A stretch of DNA of 64,000 bases, from assembly GCF_030362795.1 (NCBI RefSeq), contig NZ_JAUCBM010000004.1:309935-373934 (forward strand), written 5' to 3'. Shown here in pieces: positions 1-7,992 of the stretch (positions are counted from its first letter, which is position 1; each line of letters opens with the position of its first letter). The stretch comes from Pseudochrobactrum kiredjianiae (lineage in GTDB: Bacteria > Pseudomonadota > Alphaproteobacteria > Rhizobiales > Rhizobiaceae). Position numbers and translations under genes: made by a program. Below the pieces are notes generated by a model, which was not told the DNA's origin, did not search any database, and worked only from the letters and a program-made list of their open reading frames with translations.

Positions 1-149
1 CAAAAAGCACGTAAATTCAATGTAGCTTGCGGCTTAGCGCATTCCCATATCGGGTGGCAATATCACACTTGTCATGTTGGCTCCATGGCCAGCAGGCGAT
101 ATGTCATGACGCAAAACGGTCAAAGTCCGATTTATATCGTTTAAGATAC

Positions 150-176
150 AGAAAAGCCGCCCAAAGGCGGCTTCTT
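150..176 (-). terminator. Hairpin terminator downstream of the L,D-transpeptidase
   Basis: An 8-bp perfect stem (AAGCCGCC with GGCGGCTT) closes a 4-base loop. Read on the minus strand it is followed by TTTTCTGT, so it most likely terminates the leftward transpeptidase gene that ends about 100 bases away. The rest of the first 276 bases shows no supportable gene. Confidence 0.65.
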
Positions 177-276
177 CAATAAACGATCTTTTGCACAGAA
201 GGCAGTTTTGGTTGCAAACCGGCTGCAATCTTTTTCAAAACTGCCCTGCTGTTTTTGTGTCTCGAGACTAAAATTC

Positions 277-1584
277 TCAGATCACAGTGCCGATAGCCAG
301 TTCCGAAGCGCCGTCCATCTTGTAAATATCATCGCGGAACTGCGGAATACCGTCACCGGTTGACCATGCTGAGATATAAACAAAATACAGCGGCACAGGA
401 TCAGCAAGCTGAATCGGATTGTTCTGACCGCTCTTGATTGTTTCCTCAATGCTATCGCGCGACCAGCCATTGGTGTTCTTCAACAGCCACACATCCAGAT
501 CGCGGATATTCTGCACACGGATACAACCGGATGAGTCAAAACGCATCAGATTGTTGAATGTGCCCTTTTGCGGCGTGTCATGCATATAAACAGCATGGGC
601 ATTGTGGAAATTGATCTTGGTCGATGCCATCGCATTGATTTTGCCCGGATCCTGACGGAACATCAGCTTCACAGCATCTTCCGTATTCCAGTCAACGGTT
701 TCCGGCGGAACTTCCTGTCCCTGACCATTGTAAAGACGGATTTTGTTCTTGGTCAGATATTGCGGGTCTTTACGCATCAAAGGAATGATGTCTTTGCGGA
801 TAATCGACTTTGGTGCTGTCCAATACGGATTGAGGATCACTTCATGGATTTTCGATGTCAGGATCGGAGTCTGACGGTCAATCTTACCAACAACGGCTGT
901 ATGGCGCTGCACAACGCGGCCGTTTTCAATAGCTTCAATCTGTGCTGCCGGAATATTGACCATCACAAAACGGGTCTGATCCACATTGGCCAATGAGCCA
1001 AGACGTTGCAGATTGGTATTCAGCTGACCAAGACGCACATCGGCGCTGACATTGAGCGCCTTATAGGTCATGTCGCCCATAACACCATCGGCAGGCAAAC
1101 CATGACGCGCCTGAAAACGCTTCACGGCAGCATCAACATAAGTATCAAAGGAGGTAGAAGAACCAATACCCTCCGGCAGATCACCGGAGATCATCAGACG
1201 CTGGCGCAAAATCGGCACAACCTGACTTTTCATGCCCAGACGCAGGCGCTCATTGCCCGGCACTATCGGCCAGCCGCCATTGGCAACAATCATATTATAC
1301 TGATTGATTGCCGCGCTGATATAATTCAGCGTCTGCGGGCTCATGATTGGCTGGTTGGTGGCAATTGCTTTGGCACCACCGGTACCGCGCGCATCAAATG
1401 TATCGCTCCAGTTACCGCGACGACCGGATGACAGCACATCATTCAGACCCACAGCCTGAGCAAATGCAGCGGAAGAAACCGCAGGCACCGACAAAGCAGC
1501 CAGTCCCAGACCGGCAGCGCCGCGCAAAAACAAACGGCGATCAAGCGCCTTAACTGTTTTTCCGTCTTTTACACTATGCTTCAT
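277..1584 (-). CDS. Tat-exported murein L,D-transpeptidase (YkuD/YcbB type)
   Basis: Predicted periplasmic L,D-transpeptidase of 435 residues that would make 3-3 cross-links in peptidoglycan or attach protein to it. Residues 15-22 (DRRLFLRG) before a hydrophobic Ala-rich stretch form a twin-arginine signal. A peptidoglycan-binding domain lies near residues 145-180 (VKRFQARHGLPADG). The YkuD catalytic motif is SSGCIRV with the nucleophile Cys near residue 354, preceded by the expected His in MHDTP. The reading frame is open further upstream, but the ATG at 1584 has a GAGG ribosome site and begins the signal, so it is preferred. A scaffold plus PG-binding plus YkuD order resembles E. coli YcbB (LdtD). 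The gene stands alone and a terminator follows. Confidence 0.9.
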   Translation of the reverse strand: MKHSVKDGKTVKALDRRLFLRGAAGLGLAALSVPAVSSAAFAQAVGLNDVLSSGRRGNWSDTFDARGTGGAKAIATNQPIMSPQTLNYISAAINQYNMIVANGGWPIVPGNERLRLGMKSQVVPILRQRLMISGDLPEGIGSSTSFDTYVDAAVKRFQARHGLPADGVMGDMTYKALNVSADVRLGQLNTNLQRLGSLANVDQTRFVMVNIPAAQIEAIENGRVVQRHTAVVGKIDRQTPILTSKIHEVILNPYWTAPKSIIRKDIIPLMRKDPQYLTKNKIRLYNGQGQEVPPETVDWNTEDAVKLMFRQDPGKINAMASTKINFHNAHAVYMHDTPQKGTFNNLMRFDSSGCIRVQNIRDLDVWLLKNTNGWSRDSIEETIKSGQNNPIQLADPVPLYFVYISAWSTGDGIPQFRDDIYKMDGASELAIGTVI

Positions 1585-1863
1585 TTTATCATCCTCACTC
1601 CGCAGCAACAAAGTTTGCCCACCGGAATTCACATCGCAAGACTGTGCGACACAGGCCGTATCAACAGAAAAGCTATTTAGCTTTCCCTGCTCACATTTCA
1701 ACTCTGAAACAATAATCAACCTGAATAGCAGTGTAACTGATCAAACTCACATCAGTTGCCTATAGGCAAACATCCTGCCGGACTTAACCGCTATAAACAG
1801 TTTTGTGGCTTAAACATGTCTGCGAGCATTCCGGCAAGCTCTTATCATTATAAGGAGCTAAAA

Positions 1864-1923
1864 ATGACTATCATAAATATGCTTAATTCGGAATTGTGGC
1901 GATTCAGCAACGATAAAGGCTAA
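1864..1923 (+). CDS. Possible 19-residue small protein
   Basis: An ATG preceded by AAGGAG at 8 bases opens a 19-codon frame (MTIINMLNSELWRFSNDKG) ending in TAA. The ribosome site is good, but the frame is very short. Its last bases (AAGGCTAAAGCATGTC) are identical to the end of the DUF992 gene at 45.8 kb, where the same repeat family begins, so the stop may belong to the repeat and not to a gene. It could be a real micro-ORF, a decayed gene end, or chance. Confidence 0.2.
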   Translation: MTIINMLNSELWRFSNDKG

Positions 1924-2028
1924 AGCATGTCTGGCTCAAATGTATTCATTTGAGCTACCGCGAACATGCGATAATTAAAAAAATCTAGAGCGAGCGCAGT
2001 GGGTACGATTAAACGCAACACGCTCTAG
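1921..2028 (+). repeat. Intergenic repeat S1 (bipartite hairpin element)
   Basis: Two modules. The first is nested: GCATGT/ACATGC outside (1925-1930, 1964-1969) and GCTCAAATG/CATTTGAGC inside (1934-1942, 1947-1955) around a TATT loop. An A-rich linker leads to the second module, bounded by TAGAGCG (1986) and CGCTCTA (2021). A near copy (S2) lies at 45814-45920 in the same orientation, with only a couple of differences in the second module and a compensated change in the inner stem. Confidence 0.85.
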
Positions 2029-2042
2029 CCATTCGTGGCGTT

Positions 2043-2594
2043 TTATACGGCACTGGCTTTGACGAGGCTGAAACGCTGCAAGCGCCAAAGCGAATTATGT
2101 ATCGAGGCCAGTCGTGCCGCATCCGGCACATCGCGCCCTGCACCATCCAGAAACACATAATCATAAAGCTCGAAAAGACCATCAGCGACGGCCTGCCCCT
2201 TCGCTGTCAATCTCAGGACTGTCAGATCGTCCGAGCTTTCAGCGGCAGAAACCACATAGCCCTGCGCAATCAGGCTGGCGAGCATGATAACGGTCTGTGA
2301 GGATAAGGGCTCAATCGTGCGATAAAGCTGTGCCGTATCACGCAGCCCATTGCTGATGCAGAACAGCATAACCGCCTGCTCGGCATTCAAAGGATAGTCC
2401 TGCCTGTCAGAAAACGCGCCATGGAAAAAAGCCAGCAAGCGGCGGTAATGGCGGTTCAGCTGACGCTCCACTTCCAGACAAAGAACTTGTAGGCCAGAAC
2501 CATGATCTGCGCTTTGCACAGTTTCATAGCCTGCAAAGGCGTCTTTGTGCCCTGTTCCGCAATGTGTTGTCTGAAACGGCTCGTGCGTTTGCAT
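2043..2594 (-). CDS. MarR-like winged-helix transcriptional regulator
   Basis: Predicted 183-residue DNA-binding regulator. The middle section (about residues 70-150) reads as a winged helix of the MarR kind: a helix with AEQAVMLFCISNGL, a recognition-helix-like segment LSSQTVIMLASLIAQGYV, and a wing region LTVLRLTAKGQAV, which is the usual LTxKG pattern. The N-terminal 40 residues are poorly recognisable. The ATG has a GGAGAC site 8 bases upstream. The target and ligand are unknown, and no obvious partner gene is adjacent: repeat S1 lies just beyond its stop, and a membrane protein follows on the other side after a gap. Confidence 0.7.
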   Translation of the reverse strand: MQTHEPFQTTHCGTGHKDAFAGYETVQSADHGSGLQVLCLEVERQLNRHYRRLLAFFHGAFSDRQDYPLNAEQAVMLFCISNGLRDTAQLYRTIEPLSSQTVIMLASLIAQGYVVSAAESSDDLTVLRLTAKGQAVADGLFELYDYVFLDGAGRDVPDAARLASIHNSLWRLQRFSLVKASAV

Positions 2595-2785
2595 TCAGCT
2601 TGTCTCCGCTTTTTCAAAGCAAACGCCAGCAGCACCGCATATCAACAAGAGACATGCGAAAGCTGACAGTGTGCTTAGCGATGACTGTAAGAAGCAGCAG
2701 TGAAATTCGGCTTAAGCCGCAAGGCTAACAACCGGTTAACAGCCGGTTATTTAAGCGCCAGTTCATAGAGTGGATTGCATCACTC

Positions 2786-3217
2786 TCAGTGTACCGGCGT
2801 TGCTATCGCTCTTTTACCCTGCATAAACAAGCCAATACGGAATGCGATATAGATCAGCAGGAAGCCGATATTGAGCGCGGCCAAAGCCGGAAAAAATTCA
2901 AAATAACGTGCTAAAACTGTGTAAATCAGCGCCTGAGCAATGGCTGTAATGACCCAAAGTACTGCACCCCACGAGGCGCGTATCCATAAACCGGTCGCAA
3001 CAATCGGCAGAGCAATAGCCAGACTCACGCAAGCGGCCTGCCATTGCCACGGCATCAGATCAAAGCGCCATAGCAGCCCCGGATAAAGACCAATCAGACG
3101 CAACCAGTAATAAACACCACCGGCAAGGCAAACCAGCGCCACAAACCGTACAAACAGAATGAACCAGCTATGCAGGGCTGAATCTCCCGTGCGTAATCTC
3201 AGCTGATCATCCATCAT
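2786..3217 (-). CDS. Small inner-membrane protein (DUF6163-like)
   Basis: A 143-residue protein with four hydrophobic segments (about residues 18-40, 57-78, 83-105 and 110-130) and short charged ends, so an integral inner-membrane protein. It resembles the DUF6163 family found in Brucellaceae and related Rhizobiales; that match is from memory and was not searched. No catalytic or transport motif is visible, so no function is assigned. Two consecutive ATG codons open the frame. It is about 100 bases downstream of the acyl-CoA hydrolase gene on the same strand and could be co-transcribed with it. Confidence 0.7.
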   Translation of the reverse strand: MMDDQLRLRTGDSALHSWFILFVRFVALVCLAGGVYYWLRLIGLYPGLLWRFDLMPWQWQAACVSLAIALPIVATGLWIRASWGAVLWVITAIAQALIYTVLARYFEFFPALAALNIGFLLIYIAFRIGLFMQGKRAIATPVH

Positions 3218-3318
3218 GCGGTTCTTTATCCTTATTCGGAGCTGTCTGCTATTCGCAACAGCTCCATTTTGAACTCAAAGCTACGTGAGATACAAAGCGA
3301 CATCTCAGTCATGCTTAC

Positions 3319-4416
3319 TCAATTATTCTGCACGAAATCCGGCAGTTTCACATCCGCCAGATTTGCAGGCTTCCACACAGGATTGCCGGTCTTTTCAATC
3401 AAAACCGCACCGATACCCGCATAGAAATCATGCCCTTGCAGCAGAATCTCTGCCAGAGCGTACTCTATTTGCATCTGCCTATCCAAGCGTGCGCTGTAAC
3501 TCAGTTGGTTGTTTGCACGAATAAATGTTTCTGCGTCGTGAAAAAGTGTAAAAATTGCCTTCAGACTGGTTGGCGAGCGCTTTGCAAGCAACTGCGCAAT
3601 AGCCGCAGCTTTTTCATCGCCCGCCTCTGCGGCTGAGGTGAAATTGGCAATAATCTGTTCAACACTGTGTGCCCTGCAACAGTGGTTGATCAGCGCTCTG
3701 TCCTGTTCTGAGGTCTCCCATTCCGGTTCACTCAGATGCATGGGGCTAAGAATATCATCAGGATTTTCACCGGCAATCAGCTTTGAACGCAGCATATCAA
3801 GCTGATCTGCTTTCAAAGCATGGGTCGCAATACCACTATGCAGACAATCGCCCCAACGAATAGCAGAACCGGTTAAGCCGAGATAAAAGCCGAATTTCTC
3901 CGGCAAAGCAGGCAAAAAGGCACTACCGCCGACATCTGTGAAAAAGCCGATACCGCTTTCCGGCATCGCAAACAGCGTATTTTCCGTCACGATCCGGTGC
4001 GAGCCATGCACGGAAACACCGGCACCACCACCCATCGTAATACCATCAAGCAGAGCCACATAAGGCTTCTTGTAGGCTGCAATCAGCCGGTTGAGACGAT
4101 ACTCATCCTGAAAGAAATCAAACGCAGGCGTGCCGCTTTTACCTGCGTGATAGGCAGCAACAACATCGCCACCGGCACAGAAAGCGCGCCCTTCACCTTC
4201 GATAATAATGGTTTTGACTTGGGGATCATCAGCCCAATGCAACAAGGCGCGCTCAAATGCCTTTATCATTTTATGGGTCAGGGCATTCAGCGCTTTCGGG
4301 CGGGTCAGGCAGATTAACCCCGCCGCGCCTTCCACAGCAAAACGGACTTCATCACCGCCACCGAAATCAACTGAGCCTGAATGAGAGGTTACTGACTGCT
4401 GTGCCTTGTCCATCAT
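3319..4416 (-). CDS. 3-hydroxyisobutyryl-CoA hydrolase (crotonase family)
   Basis: Predicted hydrolase that releases 3-hydroxyisobutyrate from its CoA ester in valine breakdown. The 365-residue protein has the crotonase fold: an oxyanion-hole segment GEGRAFCAGGDV near residue 75, a glycine-rich MGGGAGVSVHG near residue 123, and MPESGIGFFTDVGG, whose Glu and Asp match the catalytic pair of human HIBCH. The C-terminal 150 residues, including the DxxFxxG-like region, fit HIBCH length and not short enoyl-CoA hydratases. Two adjacent ATG codons are possible starts. The second (4413) is better spaced from AGGAG. A general enoyl-CoA hydratase label is the main alternative. Confidence 0.85.
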   Translation of the reverse strand: MMDKAQQSVTSHSGSVDFGGGDEVRFAVEGAAGLICLTRPKALNALTHKMIKAFERALLHWADDPQVKTIIIEGEGRAFCAGGDVVAAYHAGKSGTPAFDFFQDEYRLNRLIAAYKKPYVALLDGITMGGGAGVSVHGSHRIVTENTLFAMPESGIGFFTDVGGSAFLPALPEKFGFYLGLTGSAIRWGDCLHSGIATHALKADQLDMLRSKLIAGENPDDILSPMHLSEPEWETSEQDRALINHCCRAHSVEQIIANFTSAAEAGDEKAAAIAQLLAKRSPTSLKAIFTLFHDAETFIRANNQLSYSARLDRQMQIEYALAEILLQGHDFYAGIGAVLIEKTGNPVWKPANLADVKLPDFVQNN

Positions 4417-4677
4417 TTTCTCCTGCCCGCGAATATGCTTCCTGCGCTATCTGGTCAGACTGTAGCCAATTTTTCAACCAAGACCAGCGCTTAAAGCCTC
4501 ACAATATTTGGATCGCTTATTATAAGCGCGGCAATGTTTCACACCTCAAAAAGCGTTTTTATCAATCTGTTACCGCAATTAGAGTGTTAAGGCTCCTGAT
4601 CTGGCCTGTGCGGTATCTCTTGTCTATAGAATAGCTTGATCCCGCCTTTCCTTACGCCGAATTACGGAAAAGGTATT

Positions 4678-5679
4678 ATGCGTAATATTGATGAAATCAC
4701 CCAAAGCCGCCGCTTGCGTCGCACCCGCCGCACCGAGTGGTCCCGCCGTCTGGTTCAGGAAAACGCGTTAAGCGTTAATGATCTGATCTGGCCGTTCTTT
4801 GTGTGCGAAGGCAGCAATGTCGCCTCTCCTATTGCCGCAATGCCGGGCGTTCACCGCTATTCCGTGGATATGGCTGTGCGTCAGGCAGAAAAAGCTGCCA
4901 AGCTTGGTATTCCGGCGATTGCACCTTTTCCGAATGAACCGGCTCATATTAAAACGCAGGACGGTTCCTATATTGCCAATCCGGATAATCTGATCAATTC
5001 GGTCACCCGTGCGATCAAGAAAGAAATTCCTGAAATCGGCATTATCACCGATGCAGCGCTCGATCCTTTCACGACTGATGGTCATGACGGCATCCTGCGT
5101 GACGGTATTATTCTCAATGATGAGTCTGTTGAGATGGTCGTGCGCGGTGCGCTGGCACAGGCTGAAGCCGGTGCAGATATTATCGCCCCTTCCGACATGA
5201 TGGACGGCCGCATCGGTGCTATCCGCGATGCTCTGGATGCCAATGGCTTCCAGCACTTGCCTATTATGTCTTATGCCACCAAATTCGCCTCAGCATTCTA
5301 CGGCCCTTACCGTGAAGCAATAGGCACTGCCGGTGTGCTGAAAGGTGACAAGAAAACCTATTATCTTGATCCGGCCAACACGGATGAAGCCATGCGCGAA
5401 GCCGAGCAGGATGTGCTTGAGGGCGCAGATATGCTGATGATTAAACCGGGCATGCCTTATCTTGATATTATTCAGCGCATCAAAAGCCAGTTCGCTTTGC
5501 CGACCTTCGCCTATCAGGTTTCCGGTGAATATGCGATGATCAAAGCCGCCGGCCAGAACGGCTGGATTGACGAAGAAAAAGTCATGATGGAAAGCCTGCT
5601 GGCGTTTAAACGCGCCGGTTGTGACGGTATTCTCACTTATTTCGCATTGGAAGTGGCTGAGAAGCTCAAAAACGCCTGA
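4678..5679 (+). CDS. hemB: Delta-aminolevulinic acid dehydratase (porphobilinogen synthase)
   Basis: Condenses two 5-aminolevulinate molecules to porphobilinogen in cytoplasmic haem and tetrapyrrole synthesis. The protein has 333 residues, usual for the family. Schiff-base lysines are seen in SYATKFASAFYGPYREA (about residue 205) and in MLMIKPGMPYLD (about residue 258). The metal region reads DAALDPFTTDGHDG, so the three zinc-binding cysteines of the zinc enzymes are replaced by Ala, Asp and Asp. This is the magnesium/potassium-dependent type common in alphaproteobacteria. The ATG at 4678 has AAGG just upstream and starts the conserved N-terminus; the upstream extension of the frame is unlikely. 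A strong terminator follows. Confidence 0.97.
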   Translation: MRNIDEITQSRRLRRTRRTEWSRRLVQENALSVNDLIWPFFVCEGSNVASPIAAMPGVHRYSVDMAVRQAEKAAKLGIPAIAPFPNEPAHIKTQDGSYIANPDNLINSVTRAIKKEIPEIGIITDAALDPFTTDGHDGILRDGIILNDESVEMVVRGALAQAEAGADIIAPSDMMDGRIGAIRDALDANGFQHLPIMSYATKFASAFYGPYREAIGTAGVLKGDKKTYYLDPANTDEAMREAEQDVLEGADMLMIKPGMPYLDIIQRIKSQFALPTFAYQVSGEYAMIKAAGQNGWIDEEKVMMESLLAFKRAGCDGILTYFALEVAEKLKNA

Positions 5680-5698
5680 TCCGCTTTCACAACCTTAC

Positions 5699-5737
5699 AA
5701 AAAGCACATTCTGTTTAGGGCAGCATGTGCTTTTTTG
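5699..5737 (+). terminator. Rho-independent terminator after hemB
   Basis: The 11-bp stem AAAAAGCACAT with ATGTGCTTTTT, a 15-base loop and a run of six T follow the hemB stop by about 20 bases. Confidence 0.85.
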
Positions 5738-5831
5738 TATTTTAGCACTCCCAAACATAAAACCTTGAAATCCGGGTGTGTGCTTCCTATCTCTCAACTT
5801 ACAAGAGAGTATAAGGAGCACCACTAAGCCA

Positions 5832-6302
5832 ATGAATGACCGAACAATCGACCATGATATTGTTCTGCCGCGTTTTGAAGACCGCCGTCTTTATGAAGGT
5901 GTGCGTTCAAGGCGTATCTTCGCCTTTCTGATCGACTATTTCATTGTGCTGCTGCTGTGTATTCCGGTCGCCATTGTGATTGCCTTTCTCGGCATTCTGA
6001 CTTTAGGTCTCGGCTGGATGCTCTACGGTATTTTGCTGCCGCTGGTAGCGCTGCCTTACGTGTATTTTACCGTTGGCGGCCCTAACAAAGCCACAACCGG
6101 TATGCGCATGATGGGTATCCGGCTTGAGCGTATGGACGGCAAACCGATTGACGGCCTGTTCGCCGTTGTTCACTCGGTGCTGTTCTGGGCAGCCAATGTG
6201 CTGCTGACACCGCTTATCCTGCTGGCGACGCTGTTTCTGGACTACAAACGCGCAGTGCATGACATGCTGCTCGGCGCAGTGATTGTACGCACCCATCCGT
6301 AA
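5832..6302 (+). CDS. RDD family membrane protein
   Basis: A 156-residue integral membrane protein. The RDD-type opening is seen as RSRRIFAFLIDYFIV (about residues 25-40), followed by hydrophobic segments around residues 32-60 and 65-85 and a third near 118-140. The typical post-helix sequence GGPNKATTGMRMMGIRLERMDG is present, as is the ending DYKRAVHDMLLGAVIV. RDD proteins are often of unknown role; some have been linked to ion or sodium transport, so no specific function is claimed. The ATG at 5832 is chosen because it starts the conserved part. AAGGAG sits 12-13 bases upstream, a little far. Confidence 0.88.
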   Translation: MNDRTIDHDIVLPRFEDRRLYEGVRSRRIFAFLIDYFIVLLLCIPVAIVIAFLGILTLGLGWMLYGILLPLVALPYVYFTVGGPNKATTGMRMMGIRLERMDGKPIDGLFAVVHSVLFWAANVLLTPLILLATLFLDYKRAVHDMLLGAVIVRTHP

Positions 6303-6322
6303 TAGTGATATTCAAAAATTTT

Positions 6323-6350
6323 ACAGCGCAGATTTTTCTGCGCTGTTTGC
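6323..6350 (+). terminator. Probable terminator after the RDD gene
   Basis: The 9-bp stem ACAGCGCAG/CTGCGCTGT around an ATTTTT loop is followed by a short T run, 20 bases after the RDD stop codon. Confidence 0.6.
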
Positions 6351-6520
6351 ATTATCAGCTTATTTATCGTCGCTCATACGCTATGAATACATTCTCACGA
6401 AAGCGGGATTTTACATCCTGCTCAATTCCGTTATGATTAACCATTCTGCAGGCCTTTTGACTGCACAATTTGAGACGTATAATTTCAAGTCGTCTTTATT
6501 GTCATATTGACGGGCAAATC

Positions 6521-7276
6521 ATGACACAGCATCAGCCGCAACCACAACAATTCTATCTGACCGCACCGACCGAATGTCCTTATCTGGATAATCGTGCTGA
6601 GCGCAAAGTTTTCACGCATCTGGTTGGCAGCCGTGCACCGGAACTGAATGATCTGCTGACGCAGGCCGGTTTCCGCCGCTCTCAGAATATTGCTTATCGT
6701 CCGGCCTGTGAAAATTGTAATGCCTGCGTATCAGTGCGGATTCTTGCCGGTGAATTCCAGATGACGCGCTCTATGCGCCGTATCTGGAAACGCAATCAGG
6801 ATTTGATCGGTTTTGCCAATAAGGCCGAGCCCAGCTCTGAGCAATATGCGCTGTTCCATGATTACCTCAATCACCGGCATCATAATGGCGGCATGTCGGA
6901 AATGTCCGTGCTGGACTATGCGATGATGGTTGAGGACAGCCACGTCAACACGCAGATTATTGAATATCGTATGCGGGGCACTGATACGATGATTACCGGC
7001 AAAGGCGAAGGCCCGTTGATTGCTGCCGCACTCACCGATGTGATGGGCGATGGCGTTTCCATGGTCTATTCGTTTTTCAATCCGGAGCTGGCCGACCGCT
7101 CAATTGGCACCTATATTATTCTCGACCATATTATGCGTTGTAATGCGCTTGGTCTGCCGCATGTCTATCTCGGTTATTGGGTCAACGGCTCTGCGAAAAT
7201 GCATTATAAAACCCGTTATAAGCCGCAGGAACATCTCACAACCAACGGCTGGCAACGCACCGACATTGCAGATTAA
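6521..7276 (+). CDS. bpt: Aspartate/glutamate leucyltransferase (arginyl-transferase family, bacterial N-end rule)
   Basis: Transfers leucine from Leu-tRNA to proteins with N-terminal Asp or Glu, marking them for ClpS/ClpAP degradation (family knowledge). The 251-residue length matches Bpt. The N-terminal domain carries [16 protein letters not shown] and the paired cysteines in [13 protein letters not shown] (about residues 66-73). The C-terminal GNAT-like half includes [17 protein letters not shown] and the strongly conserved [19 protein letters not shown]. The ATG at 6521 starts the conserved region and has only a weak GGG site. It was not seen next to clpS or clpA, but lies close to parC as in related genomes. 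Confidence 0.93.
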   Translation: MTQHQPQPQQFYLTAPTECPYLDNRAERKVFTHLVGSRAPELNDLLTQAGFRRSQNIAYRPACENCNACVSVRILAGEFQMTRSMRRIWKRNQDLIGFANKAEPSSEQYALFHDYLNHRHHNGGMSEMSVLDYAMMVEDSHVNTQIIEYRMRGTDTMITGKGEGPLIAAALTDVMGDGVSMVYSFFNPELADRSIGTYIILDHIMRCNALGLPHVYLGYWVNGSAKMHYKTRYKPQEHLTTNGWQRTDIAD

Positions 7277-7280
7277 ATAA

Positions 7281-7310
7281 AAACACCCGCATAGTTTTAT
7301 GCGGGTGTTT
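7281..7310 (+). terminator. Bidirectional terminator after bpt
   Basis: The 12-bp perfect stem AAACACCCGCAT/ATGCGGGTGTTT with a 6-base loop has T and A runs on both sides. The same core stem is reused at 23997-24028. Confidence 0.92.
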
Positions 7311-7370
7311 TACTATCTTCTATTAAATTCAATCTGTTAGATGACAAATCTCACAATGAGATTCATCACA

Positions 7371-7473
7371 GAGCATAATTCATTAAACGTGGATCAGTTT
7401 AAGGGTGAATTATGCTCTGACTTTATAGTGTTAGAGCGGCCTTTGTATGCCAAGTCCGGAACAAGGCGCTCTA
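7371..7473 (+). repeat. Intergenic repeat R1 (bipartite hairpin element)
   Basis: First module: an imperfect palindrome beginning GAGCATAATT (7371) and ending AATTATGCTC (7407-7417 region), with TTAAAC-type inner arms. After a GTGT linker comes the second module TAGAGCGGCC (7432) to GGCGCTCTA (7465-7473). The last three bases are the TAG stop of the acetyltransferase gene on the other strand. Related copies are R2 (23466, inverted), R3 (49449) and the first module of R4 (63942). Confidence 0.85.
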
Positions 7474-7899
7474 AGCCTTACGTCCAACCTTAAACGCCAT
7501 ACCGATAGATGCAGGCGTCACCGGTGCGAAGCCATATTTGGTATAAAGCTGGGCAGCAGGACCATCAGCGATCAGGCTGACATAAGCACTCTCTGGCGCA
7601 TTCTCATCGAGATAGGCCATAATCTCAGTCATGATGAGTTTGCCGAGCCCCTGCCCCTGCTGTTCAGGCAGTACTGCAATATCGCAGACCTGATAAGTAC
7701 AGCCGCCGTCACCAATGACGCGCCCCATCCCTACAACCTTATCACCATCCATAATCTGCACAGCGAATAATGTTCCCAGAAGCCCGCGCTCGGCAGCTTC
7801 TCTCGTTTTCGGACTGAGACCACTTGCAGAGCGCAAATGGCAATAAGTTTGCGCATCCGGCACCTGATGCAAGACCTGATATTTTGATTCAACCGGCAT
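7471..7899 (-). CDS. GNAT family N-acetyltransferase
   Basis: A 142-residue acetyl-CoA-dependent acetyltransferase of unknown substrate. The acetyl-CoA loop is VLPEQQGQGLGKLIMTEIM (about residues 80-98, the QxxGxG/A pattern), preceded by the beta strand VCDIAVLP. The C-terminal YTKYGFAPVTP is the usual GNAT beta-bulge end. The ATG at 7899 begins a normal GNAT N-terminus; a GGAAGAG site lies about 11 bases upstream. The stop codon TAG is formed by the terminal bases of repeat R1. It follows parC on the same strand after about 90 bases. Confidence 0.88.
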   Translation of the reverse strand: MPVESKYQVLHQVPDAQTYCHLRSASGLSPKTREAAERGLLGTLFAVQIMDGDKVVGMGRVIGDGGCTYQVCDIAVLPEQQGQGLGKLIMTEIMAYLDENAPESAYVSLIADGPAAQLYTKYGFAPVTPASIGMAFKVGRKA

Positions 7900-7992
7900 A
7901 ATTAAGTCACTCTTCCCATTCAATAATATGCTTCGAGCGGGCTCTTCCCTGCCAGAGTCCGCCCAAACTTTGTTCTTACCCAAACCTTGTTT

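Larger units (their letters stand above)
1585..2042. other. Gene-poor intergenic region with repeat S1
   Basis: About 460 bases between two leftward genes. It contains the transpeptidase promoter region (not resolved), a possible 19-codon reading frame at 1864-1923 and repeat element S1 at 1921-2028. Nothing else is supportable. Confidence 0.6.
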
